Positions 37,269 to 45,605 of a stretch of DNA of 64,000 nt are shown in pieces. Both the position numbers and the translations under genes were made by a program. The stretch comes from CAWEDP01 sp963807925 (lineage in GTDB: Bacteria; Acidobacteriota; Vicinamibacteria; Vicinamibacterales; CAVVIG01): the NCBI GenBank assembly GCA_963807925.1, contig CAWEDP010000001.1, forward strand, positions 633,628-697,627, written 5' to 3'. The notes under the pieces were generated by a model. The model ran no database searches. It saw nothing but the letters and a program-made list of their open reading frames with translations, and was not told where the DNA came from. The number at the start of each line of letters is the position of its first letter. Within the stretch, counting starts at the first letter, position 1.

Positions 37269-39089
37269 TCAGCGCGTCTCGAACCCTGGATAATCACGAA
37301 GCTCGCCGTTGACGACGCGGGCCAGTAGTCGTGCTTGAATCTCGAGCACACGGCGGTAGCTGACGCGATACTGGAAGATCGGATGCGTCACGAGCGTGTC
37401 CATCCGCTGCTCATACGCCCGCAAGAACCGCTTCCGGCCCCTCGCCGTCAGCGTCACCGATTCGCCAGCCCGGAAGAAATCGTCGCCGTCCACCATACCT
37501 GTATTGATCGCCGTCAGCACCGCGGAGTCGACAATCAGCGGCCGGAAGCCCTCCATCAGGTCGAGCGGCAGCGCCGGCCGGCCGAACCGCGGCTGGTGAT
37601 AGAACCCGATGAACGGATCGAACCCGATCGTATGGCAAACAATGGTGAGATCGCGCACGAGCAGGCTGTATCCGAGCGACAGCAGCGCGTTGACCGGATC
37701 GCGTGGCGGACGCCGGTTGCGGTGCGTGAAGTCGAACGCGGGAGCCTTCTCTCCGTCGTTGACCTTGATCATCCCGCTGAAGTTGCCGAAATAGTACGAC
37801 GCCGCGGCCCCCTCGACGCCGAGCAGTGACTCCAGATCGCGCACGGCGCCGGCCTGCCGCGCCAGCCGCTTCATCGCCTCAATCGCCCGCGCAGGCGGCT
37901 CAACGTGATTCCGCTGCAGCATCGTCCGCTGGTTGCGGATCTTCGTCGCAACGAACGATCGCGCCAGACGCAGACAGAACTCTTCATCTTCGGCCAGCCG
38001 GAACTGATCGCGCCGCAGGAACACGTTCTTGAGCCCAAGGCCGCTGGTCATCCCGTAGAACCAGCCGCCCATCGTGAAATACGCGATGGGCCGCTCGAAC
38101 TCCGCGAGCGCCTGGACGGCGCCTGATGTGACCGACACGCTCCCGAACAGGTTGACGTGCGACACGTCGTTCAATCGCGCTTCCTGAACGATGTCGCCCT
38201 TCTCGCGGACCTGCAGGACACCGCCAGACCGGCCGAGGCTGAATCCGTACCCGGTAATGTAAAGCGGCCGCAGATCGTCGCCGGCTGGAATCAGCCGCCG
38301 CACTTCGTGGTCGTCATCCTGGATGGACTCGCCCGCTTCGCGCGGGTCGAACAGTGACAGCTGCTCGACATCGTCCGGGTCCGGCGGAGGAGGACCGAAC
38401 AGCAGCGCGCGCGTTTCGTCGGGCAGACAGATTCCGTTGAGCGAGCAGCGCACGCACTTGGGGCTGTCGACGAGCGGCGGCGGAATGCGGCCCGATGCGG
38501 CAACGCGGCGTGCCGCGTCGACTGTCGCGAGCGTCGCCGTCACCAGGTCGTCATCGATCGCGACGCGCACACGTTGCTTCGTGCGGTTGTAGTAGACGAC
38601 CGCTTCGTCGCACGTATACCCGTGGTCGCGCAGAATCAAAGCCTGGACGCACGCCTGCACGCGATCGGTCGGCCAAGCTTCGAGCGCGCCGTCGCGATCG
38701 CGCGGGGCGCCGTGTTTGTAGTCGACCGGCGTGACGCGCGTGCCGCTGCCCTCGACCAGATCGATGACCGCGGTGAGTCCAAGTCGATCGCTCGAGAGCG
38801 AGACCGACCGGGCATGGATGCGTTCCTGCCCCTCGGCGTCGGCCGGCGCGAGCGCTTCGGCCTTCTCGCCGAGGGTTTCGTGGCGCAGCGCGCCTTCGAT
38901 GGTGTCGCTGCTGTGCGCGAAGATGCCGTCGACCCATTCGTAGAAGAACAGCCGCGGGCAGTAGACGAACTCGTTCAGCATCCGCGCCGGCAGGTAAGCC
39001 GGTACCGCTATCGGCTTCCGCAGCTCCGCGCGCGCCGGCACCGGTCGCAACGGGAACGCCGGCCGTGACGGCAGTGGCTCACCGCTCAT
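37269..39089 (-). CDS. cas4-cas1: CRISPR-associated Cas4-Cas1 fusion
   Basis: 606 residues from MSGEPLPSRPAFP, a start that overlaps the cas2 stop by 11 bases. The Cas4 part (about 1-220) has YCPRLFFYEW, VDYKHG and the cluster CVRCSLNGICLP, ligands for an Fe-S centre. The Cas1 part follows PLYITGYGFSLGRSGG. Its metal-site Glu/His/Glu residues are probably in LGVEGAAASYYFG, CHTIGFDPFIGFYHQ and DLMEGFRPL. The fusion is typical of type I-G (former I-U) loci. Cas4 trims and orients prespacers by PAM; Cas1 with Cas2 integrates them. It is the cas gene nearest the array and is intact. Confidence 0.96.
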   Translation of the reverse strand: MSGEPLPSRPAFPLRPVPARAELRKPIAVPAYLPARMLNEFVYCPRLFFYEWVDGIFAHSSDTIEGALRHETLGEKAEALAPADAEGQERIHARSVSLSSDRLGLTAVIDLVEGSGTRVTPVDYKHGAPRDRDGALEAWPTDRVQACVQALILRDHGYTCDEAVVYYNRTKQRVRVAIDDDLVTATLATVDAARRVAASGRIPPPLVDSPKCVRCSLNGICLPDETRALLFGPPPPDPDDVEQLSLFDPREAGESIQDDDHEVRRLIPAGDDLRPLYITGYGFSLGRSGGVLQVREKGDIVQEARLNDVSHVNLFGSVSVTSGAVQALAEFERPIAYFTMGGWFYGMTSGLGLKNVFLRRDQFRLAEDEEFCLRLARSFVATKIRNQRTMLQRNHVEPPARAIEAMKRLARQAGAVRDLESLLGVEGAAASYYFGNFSGMIKVNDGEKAPAFDFTHRNRRPPRDPVNALLSLGYSLLVRDLTIVCHTIGFDPFIGFYHQPRFGRPALPLDLMEGFRPLIVDSAVLTAINTGMVDGDDFFRAGESVTLTARGRKRFLRAYEQRMDTLVTHPIFQYRVSYRRVLEIQARLLARVVNGELRDYPGFETR

Positions 39090-39492
39090 CGTCGTTCCAG
39101 TCCGCGTCGATGTCCGTCGATCGCCGGCTGCGCGCGCGCTCGAGCGCTTCGACCTTGCGTTTCGTACCGCGTATGTCGCTGTCATCGCCGTCACGGTCCA
39201 CGATGATGCAGGGCGCGTCGATGGGGGAGTAGGCGCGTCCGAGCGAGGCGATGACGCGCCCGCCTCGGCCGCCGGCGGGGCCGAGATCCACGAAGAGCAC
39301 CTGGTCCTCACGATGGTGAATCAGCTTGCCGAGGGCGTGGCGGCAGCGCGCGAGGTCGGCGGGGGAGAAGCGGCACTCGAAGACCAGGTCCTGCAGCCGG
39401 TCGCCGAAGCCGCACATCGTCTTGTGGACGCGGCGGAGCCGGAGGTCGTTGGAGATGTCGTAGCAGACGAGAAACGTGTTGCGCATCGGCAT
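39079..39492 (-). CDS. cas2: CRISPR-associated endonuclease/integration subunit Cas2
   Basis: 137 residues, with the first strand LVCYDISNDLRLRRVHK, in which the conserved Asp (YDIS) is kept, then CGFGDRLQDLVFECRF and the strand VLFVDLGP. A C-terminal extension of ~40 charged residues (from DGDDSDIRGTKRK) goes beyond the usual ~90 residues. It is translationally coupled to cas4-cas1 and divergent from the 39589 gene. With Cas1 it forms the spacer-integration complex. Confidence 0.93.
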   Translation of the reverse strand: MPMRNTFLVCYDISNDLRLRRVHKTMCGFGDRLQDLVFECRFSPADLARCRHALGKLIHHREDQVLFVDLGPAGGRGGRVIASLGRAYSPIDAPCIIVDRDGDDSDIRGTKRKVEALERARSRRSTDIDADWNDDER

Positions 39493-39588
39493 TGCCGGCC
39501 GCGCTGCAGCCCGCTAACGCGAAGGGTAACCCATTCAGGGACGATTCACACTTCTGCGCGCCGCGCAGAGCGGGTAGGATTCTCCCGT

Positions 39589-39813
39589 ATGGACTCCGAC
39601 ACGGCGGTCGCAGCGCTCCATGAGCTCGTCGACGACTATCGGGCGAGATGTCTGTGGTTTCTGCGGGAAGACTACTATCCCGCGACCGCGGCCGAGCGGG
39701 AGCGGGTGCTGTCGCTCATCGCCGAGCATGGCGACCTGGACGCGTTCAGACGAGTGGCGGAGATTCGTGCATGGTACTCACGGGCATCCAACGGGACGTC
39801 TGCCGGCTCTTAG
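39589..39813 (+). CDS. Small protein upstream of nucleotidyltransferase (possible antitoxin)
   Basis: 74 residues, mostly helical: MDSDTAVAALHELVDDYRAR then WFLREDYYPATAAERERVLS and GDLDAFRRVAEIRAWYS. No family is certain. It overlaps the nucleotidyltransferase gene by 43 bases in another frame, a layout common to toxin-antitoxin pairs. It is read against the cas genes, starting 97 bases from the cas2 start. Antitoxin function is inference only. Confidence 0.6.
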   Translation: MDSDTAVAALHELVDDYRARCLWFLREDYYPATAAERERVLSLIAEHGDLDAFRRVAEIRAWYSRASNGTSAGS

Positions 39814-40583
39814 CCGCCGACCGCCGGCGGCGCGGAGAGAGCTACGTGGCTGGAGGCGCCGCTCTCGGCGAGGCGCTCCGGACCGCGCGGCTGTCTCGCG
39901 ATGTCGACGTGTTTCACGATTCGGTGGAAGCGGTCGCCGCGTCGTGGGACGAGGATCGCCGGTTGCTCGAAGCGGCAGCGTATCGCGTCGATCCGGTGCG
40001 CGAGCGTCCCGGGTTCGTGGAAGCGATCGTCTCGCGCGGTGATGCGCGCGTGGCGGTGGAGTGGACGCGGGACAGCGCCTACCGCTTCTTTCCGCTCGTC
40101 GAGCACGACGTGTTCGGGCTTGCGCTGCACCCGTTCGATCTCGCCACCAACAAGGTGCTCGCGCTGGTCGGCCGAGCGGAAGTTCGAGACTGGGTGGACG
40201 TGCTGGCGTGCCACGAGCATCTCCAGCCGCTGGGTTATCTGGCGTGGGCCGCGTGCGGCAAGGATCCGGGATTCACGCCCCAGGGGATCCTCGGCGAGGC
40301 GGCGCGGGCATCGCGTTACACGGACGCGGAAATCTCGTCGCTTGCGTTCGACGGCGACGTGCCGTCGGCGGCCGATCTCTCGCGCCGCTGGCAGGCGGCG
40401 CTCCGCGATGCGCGTGCTGTCATCGAGAAACTGCCGCCTGCGCACGTAGGCGAGGCGGTGATCGCGGTGGACGCTCAGTTGTTCACCGGGACGGCGGACG
40501 CGTTGGGCCGCGCGCTGTCCGCCGGCACGATCGCCTTTCATCGAGGGGCGATCGGCGGCGCCTGGCCGCAGTCGAAGACCTGA
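39771..40583 (+). CDS. AbiEii/minimal nucleotidyltransferase-fold protein (possible toxin)
   Basis: 270 residues. The nucleotidyltransferase motif is visible as YVAGGAALGEALRTAR followed by SRDVDVFHD (GG...DxD). A further acidic strand VAVEWTRDSAYRFF and the conserved PFDLATNKVLALVGR, where Lys is a family hallmark, follow. DWVDVLACHEHLQPLGYLAW completes the AbiEii-like core. In type IV toxin-antitoxin modules such proteins transfer nucleotides to tRNA or other targets. With its small upstream partner it sits between cas2 and csb2, on the opposite strand to all cas genes. The target is unknown. Confidence 0.8.
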   Translation: MVLTGIQRDVCRLLAADRRRRGESYVAGGAALGEALRTARLSRDVDVFHDSVEAVAASWDEDRRLLEAAAYRVDPVRERPGFVEAIVSRGDARVAVEWTRDSAYRFFPLVEHDVFGLALHPFDLATNKVLALVGRAEVRDWVDVLACHEHLQPLGYLAWAACGKDPGFTPQGILGEAARASRYTDAEISSLAFDGDVPSAADLSRRWQAALRDARAVIEKLPPAHVGEAVIAVDAQLFTGTADALGRALSAGTIAFHRGAIGGAWPQSKT

Positions 40584-40640
40584 AACACGAGGCTGCGGGA
40601 CGGACAGCGGTTGGATTGGACCGACGCGCAGCATACGGCG

Positions 40641-40668
40641 CACGGGTGCACCGCGCCGTGCACCCGTG
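40641..40668. terminator. Inverted repeat, candidate bidirectional terminator
   Basis: A perfect 10-base stem CACGGGTGCA / TGCACCCGTG with an 8-base loop lies between the convergent ends of the nucleotidyltransferase gene and csb2. There is no T-tract, so it may be only a folding barrier. Confidence 0.5.
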
Positions 40669-40780
40669 CCCAAGCCGTTGAGCTTCTTCAGTTGTCAAAG
40701 ATCGTGCGAGGGCTTCAGATCGCTTCTCCGTATTCACCGCCGCCATCAGACCGAAACCGCAGTGCCGCCCGCGCCGATGG

Positions 40781-42289
40781 TCAGGCGGGGCGGAAGAGTC
40801 CCAAGCCGAAGCTGCTCGAGTGGCCCAAGCGGATAGGTCCCGTAACGGATGCAGAGAACCGCAGCCGAATCGCCTGCCCACGGCGGTCACCGATGAATGC
40901 GCGCTTGTTTGCCTCCCGCCGAGGAACGTGCACCGACACCCAGGCGGGCGGCCCCACGAGCTCAACCTCGACATGCTCCGAGAGTCCGCGTCGCCGAAGC
41001 TCCAGGCTGACCTGCTCGGCCATCGATTCCCCTTCTCGCTGCTTGCCCCCTCGAAGGTGATGACGAGGTGGCACGTAAGGGGTGACCGACTCCCAGACCG
41101 CTGAAGCCTGGCCGTCGAAGCCCGGCGGCGCGGGAACATCTCGATCGAGGGGGACGAGGCGCACCTTCCACTCGTCCCCGTCTGAGCCTGCCGCGGCCCA
41201 AGATACGTCCCGAGACGAGGCCATGAGGATCGCCTGCTGCTCGTCGGCATCGAAGGCGCGTGAGCCTCTCCAAACCACGAGGCGCGTCGGCTGACCGTCC
41301 TCGCACCAGGCCAGAAACTCCGTGTGGCGATGCCCCTTGAGCGGTGCGTTGTTCGCGTCCTTTCCGGCCATGTCCGCGATCGACTCACGCACGTTGCGAC
41401 CGACGCGCGTCCAGGTCGTTGACGCATCGCCGGTCTTGAGTCGCAGAAGTTCGCGAAGCACAGCACCTCGAAACCGGGACGTCAGCCGCACAATTGCGTG
41501 AGGATCGGGCGCGACGCTCCATCCCAGCGCGAACTGGACCAGATGGCAGTCGGGCCGATGCGCAGGTGCGCGTCTTCGCTCGCGGGACGGGGGACGTGGT
41601 GGCCGAATAGCGTAGAGGAAGCGCGCGCCAGGAGGCACGGCGCGCTTGACGGACTTAGGATTATCGGTGGTGCGTTCGATGTCGGCGCGGGTAGCGGTGT
41701 CGAGCGGCATGAGAACCGGAACGGTTCCAGCCGTGCGCTTGTTGACGAGCGTGCAATTGACGGGTGGGGATGGCTTCCTGCGTGCTCGCGAGGAGAATGC
41801 GCGTGAGCGTCTCGGCGCGTCCAAAGTAGGTCAGGCGAGCGAGGCACTGATCGAGCGCTGATACGAGCTGTGGCGTCCACGGTCGCCTTCAATGAACCAC
41901 CAGACCGGTGACTCTGGAGAGACGCACCAATAATTGTCTTGAACGAGGCTCGTGCCGTAGCTGCGTGTACCCGCCTTCTTCTTCTCGGCGGGCCGCCACC
42001 CGAACTCGGTCGGGTGGTACTGCCTGAGCGGGCTGCCCTTTCGCGCGTCCGCGGGAAGATGGAATGCGAACGTGCTCTTGCACAGTGCGGCCTGCAGCTC
42101 CTCAAGCTCCTCGATGTTCGGCTCCTTCTCCGCTTCGCGCGCCCACTGGTACCAGCGCGCGGTCACCGCACGAACCAAGCGCCACGGGCTCGGGGGCCAC
42201 TCGCCGTGCGGATCGTCGAACGGATTCACCCGCCAGAGCGTGGCGTGGAAGCGTCCCAGCGGGAACTCCTGTCGAAGGACGACTCTCAT
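40781..42289 (-). pseudogene. csb2: CRISPR-associated Csb2 (type I-G Cas5/Cas6-like), two compensating frameshifts
   Basis: The start MRVVLRQEFPLGRFHATLWR with EWPPSPWRLVRAVTARWYQW is typical of Csb2 (GSU0054). After WWFIEGD (about 41885) the sense frame moves to TPQLVSALDQCLARLTYFGR and TLTRILLASTQEAIP. It then returns to the first frame from about 41765 (VPVLMPLDTATRADIE) to the end LGHSSSFGLGLFRPA, the Gly-rich ending of Cas5/Cas6 proteins. Two indels that cancel are needed. Csb2 is thought to combine Cas5 and Cas6 roles: crRNA processing and 5'-handle binding. As sequenced it would yield only a truncated protein. Confidence 0.85.
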
Positions 42290-43411
42290 CACTCGGTCTC
42301 TTCCGGTCCGTCGTCCCATCGTCGGCGCCATGGTCGTCGCCATCACCTTGCTTGCCCTCGCGATACAGCTCCTCACGCGGCCAGAACACGTCCGTGACAC
42401 CGCCGGGGAAGGAAGCAGCCTTGATTGCGTCCTTGATATCGACGCCGATCTCCACATCCTTCCCGCCGCTCTGAAGCATCGTGCGACGAAGGTGGCAACC
42501 GGACCTGAAACGGAACGGCGACTCCAGGAGCTTCTGGATCTTCCAGAGCGCGAGCGCGACGAGGAACTCCTGCTGCTTGTTCGAGAGGCCGAGCTGAATT
42601 TCTTTGTCACCATCCTTCTTCGTGCGGCCGAACGACCGGATGAGGCTGACATCCAAGACAAACGTCGCGCGGATCGATTTCGCAGTGGCGTCGTCGACCG
42701 CGAAGATCGGCTGACCGGATGTCGTCTTACCCAGCCGGTCGAACTTCACGCCGGAGCGATCGACGCGGCTGGCTCCGAAGGCCTCGAGATGCGCTGTGAG
42801 CGCGCGTGGGATCTTGATTTGCCACTGCGGGAAGAGAACTCCGTGGACGAGCGAGTTCGGGTCGATCTCGAAGATGGTCTTGAAGACGCTCCACCACATA
42901 TCGGACGGCGGATGCGCCTTGGAACTCCCAGGGAGAACGATACCGAACCGGTTGACGAGATCAGCCTCGAGCTTGGTCGACGTCTTGGATCCGTCCTCAT
43001 TTAACGGGTACGCCTTCGAGGAAGTAGGTCGAAGCGATACGATGCCCCTCGGTGAAGCTCGTGACGACGACCTCGCGCTTGTCGCTTGGCAGCTTGCCAC
43101 CGTCGAGATCACCGGTAACGCAGCGAATGTACGGCATGTTGACAAGGTCATCAACGAGGTCGAGGTCGTGCGCGCCCCGCTGACAGACCGATTCAAGGTG
43201 GTTGGCCATGCTCGCGGCGCTGTCGACGATGCAGACGTTGTCGGTGCTGCCGTCCTTGCGGGGCGCCTTGTAGATGACGTGGCCGATCTCGGGGAAGCCC
43301 GCGGGTTGGAAGCGGTCGCCAACGATCGGCTCGAGGGTCGCGGCGAGGACGAGCGGCGACTCGCCCTTCAGGACGTCAGCGGGAGTGAGTCTTCTTCTCT
43401 GTTTCAGACAT
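42289..43411 (-). pseudogene. csb1: CRISPR-associated Csb1 (type I-G Cas7), multiple frameshifts
   Basis: An ATG at 43411 (MSETEKK) follows csx17 closely. The sense then runs in a second frame, PADVLKGESPLVLAATLEP, RFQPAGFPEIGHVIY, SMANHLESVC, MPYIRCVTGD and EGHRIASTYFLEG. It goes on in a third frame, YPLNEDGSKTSTKLEADL, VHGVLFPQWQIKIPRALTA, PFRFRSGCHLRRTML. The csb2-proximal end fits TGA at 42289-42291, in yet another frame. Csb1 is the Cas7 backbone subunit that coats the crRNA. Two shifts are certain, a third probable; the one at 43008-43011 is again an extra G before TAC. Confidence 0.82.
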
Positions 43412-45605
43412 GTGCTTCGCCTCCTGGTTGCCGGCGTCGAGGACGAAGCCAGCGTTCAAACAGGACCGCCCGAGCGCGGTCCGAGATGGTGAAGAGCAAG
43501 GCAGCGACGAGGCGCTGCGGGTCACGAACGCTCCAGCGCACGTCGAAGGACGCTAGGCGCGCGCCAGCCATCGCGTACCGACTGCTCGCGAGCCGGACGG
43601 CCGATTCAAGGTTGCCGGAGTTGACCAGCGTCACGAGCGAGCGAGCCGATTCCGTCGTGCGAGCGCCAGTCTCCTCCGAAAGCAGATCGTCTGGTGACAA
43701 ACTCCGGATGACCAGCCGACGTTCATCCACGAGCGGCTGCACGAGTCCGAGCAACGCCAGCTCGCCATCGACCTCGGCGCTGACGCTATCCGGCTCGACG
43801 AGCGACCGCACCTCTCGAGGCACGTTGCGCCAGTCAAAGATCGCGAGCCGCGAGAGCCACGCTTGCAAGAGATACTCGTCGATGTCGCCCGCGAGCCACT
43901 CCCGCACGCGCGAGAGCGTGGCCGGCAGAGGGGCGCGACCCGACATGCCAGCCGCTGCGTTGGAACTCGGAGCTTTCTGATCGAGGAGTCGTCGAGAAAG
44001 CACCGCTCCGAGCACGCGCGCGAGTTCACCTGGTCGCCAGACCCAGCGCGCGGGCGGGCGCTCCGTGTGCTCGTAGCGCCCGAAGTTCCACTCGACGCCG
44101 AAGCGGTACGTCGCAAAGGGCTGCGCGGCCGGGAATCCCGACACGAGCGACAGGGCGAGCCGCGCTTCAGCGCCAGGCTGTTTGTCCCCAAACAGTGAGA
44201 GCAGCCATTCGACTGGCAGCGGCTCCCAGTGCACCTTCGCCTCGCGGAAGCTGCGATTGCGGTCAATGCGGTCTAGCGCAGCGACGACCGCGTCGAGCAA
44301 TGCGATGGACGCTTCGGAGCGCTGTGGATCTGCGGCGACGTCAAGCAGTGCAGCCTCGATGGGGCCACGAAGTCCCTCGAAGCGCCAACGTTGGCCCACT
44401 TTTCGATCACGAGGAAAGCCACGCTGTTCGATCAACGCAGTCATGCGCTCGAGCACGATCGGACTCACGGCGTTCGACCCGTCTTGGACAGCGAGCGCGA
44501 AGCGAGCTTCGAAGCGCGGCTCGAACGTGTTGGCGCTGGTCGTTCTGCCGAGAGTGAAGCGGCGGAACTCGCTGATGCCAGCGTCGACACCGCGCTCTCG
44601 GATGGCCGTCGCAAAAGCGGCTGGCGTGAGTGCGCCACGTCCGTGCAACTCGGCTCGCCCACGCGAGAACAGGACTCCCGTCTCGGCGAGCGTCATCGGC
44701 CGCTGCCACAGCGGCGCCCAAATCTCGCCGAGGATGCGATCGGCTTCGCCCGCGGCCTCTGGAGCGGCCGGTTGGGTGACGAAAGGGAAGGCACCGACGG
44801 CCCGTGAGCGAGTGCCGAGCCGACGAGAGGCACCACCGGCGAAGAATGCCAAGCCCTCGCACGCGAGCGCCATCGCCCATGGCGAGATTTGCCCTTCGCG
44901 CGAGGGGGACTGGCCGCTATTGTAGAGCTTCGTTGCATCGCTGAACCACGAGCCCGCACCGAGCTTGTCGACGAGCCACGTGACCGGCTGACCCTGGAGG
45001 AACGACTGCAGCTCACTTCGCCTCTCGTCGATGGCGCTGCCTGCATCGCCATCGACGACCGCGGCCTTCTTCCCTCGTCCCTTGGACCTCGTCGGCGCGC
45101 TGGTGCGCACCGTCGCGAGCGCATCGACGGCTTGCTTCCATCCCGCCGCGAAGTCCCGTCGACCCGCGTTGCCACCGCTCCCGAGAAGCGGGTTGAAGCT
45201 CACGCGGGCGCACGGCACCGCGTGTGCCGCGAAGACCCGGAGGTGTTGCTCGTCCGCCTGTGCCTGCCACAGTGCGAGCGACTCCCCAGATTTCGCTTTC
45301 GTGCCCTCTTTCTGTGCGTTGGACCAAGCCCTGTCGTACTGAGTCCATTCCTTCTGATCGGTCGCTTGCGCGCTTGCGACTCGCACGAGCTCGTCGAGCA
45401 GTTCGTCCAGCGTCGGGGGACCGCCGACCACCTGCAACACCTCGTCGCGCCACGCGATCCGCGTGCCCGGCCACTTCCTGCTGAGCACGCACAGGAGTCC
45501 GAGCGATGCCAGATAGTTGCCCAAGCTGTCGGGCGACAGGCCGGGCAGCGAAAGAACCGGAAGCCGAAGCTCAGTCGCCACGACGCACCTCGCTGGGCCT
45601 GGCAC
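43404..45605 (-). CDS. csx17: CRISPR-associated Csx17 (type I-G large subunit, Cas8-like)
   Basis: 733 residues (725 from an alternative GTG at 45581). The N-terminus LRLPVLSLPGLSPDSLGNYL then ASLGLLCVLSRKWPG is the Csx17 signature. Further family features are SFNPLLGSGGNAGRRDF, WLVDKLGAGSWFSDATKLYN and the C-terminal RYAMAGARLASFDVRW. It is intact, unlike csb1 and csb2. It overlaps the cas3 stop at its start and the csb1 start at its end. It is thought to recognise PAM and to hold the large-subunit place in the I-G effector. Confidence 0.92.
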   Translation of the reverse strand: MPGPARCVVATELRLPVLSLPGLSPDSLGNYLASLGLLCVLSRKWPGTRIAWRDEVLQVVGGPPTLDELLDELVRVASAQATDQKEWTQYDRAWSNAQKEGTKAKSGESLALWQAQADEQHLRVFAAHAVPCARVSFNPLLGSGGNAGRRDFAAGWKQAVDALATVRTSAPTRSKGRGKKAAVVDGDAGSAIDERRSELQSFLQGQPVTWLVDKLGAGSWFSDATKLYNSGQSPSREGQISPWAMALACEGLAFFAGGASRRLGTRSRAVGAFPFVTQPAAPEAAGEADRILGEIWAPLWQRPMTLAETGVLFSRGRAELHGRGALTPAAFATAIRERGVDAGISEFRRFTLGRTTSANTFEPRFEARFALAVQDGSNAVSPIVLERMTALIEQRGFPRDRKVGQRWRFEGLRGPIEAALLDVAADPQRSEASIALLDAVVAALDRIDRNRSFREAKVHWEPLPVEWLLSLFGDKQPGAEARLALSLVSGFPAAQPFATYRFGVEWNFGRYEHTERPPARWVWRPGELARVLGAVLSRRLLDQKAPSSNAAAGMSGRAPLPATLSRVREWLAGDIDEYLLQAWLSRLAIFDWRNVPREVRSLVEPDSVSAEVDGELALLGLVQPLVDERRLVIRSLSPDDLLSEETGARTTESARSLVTLVNSGNLESAVRLASSRYAMAGARLASFDVRWSVRDPQRLVAALLFTISDRARAVLFERWLRPRRRQPGGEAHV

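Noticed and set aside
45155..45180. Match to the tRNA-Asp 3' end (AGTCCCGTCGACCC) as a possible attR
   Set aside because: It lies within intact csx17 coding sequence and the match ends before the acceptor end; chance similarity.
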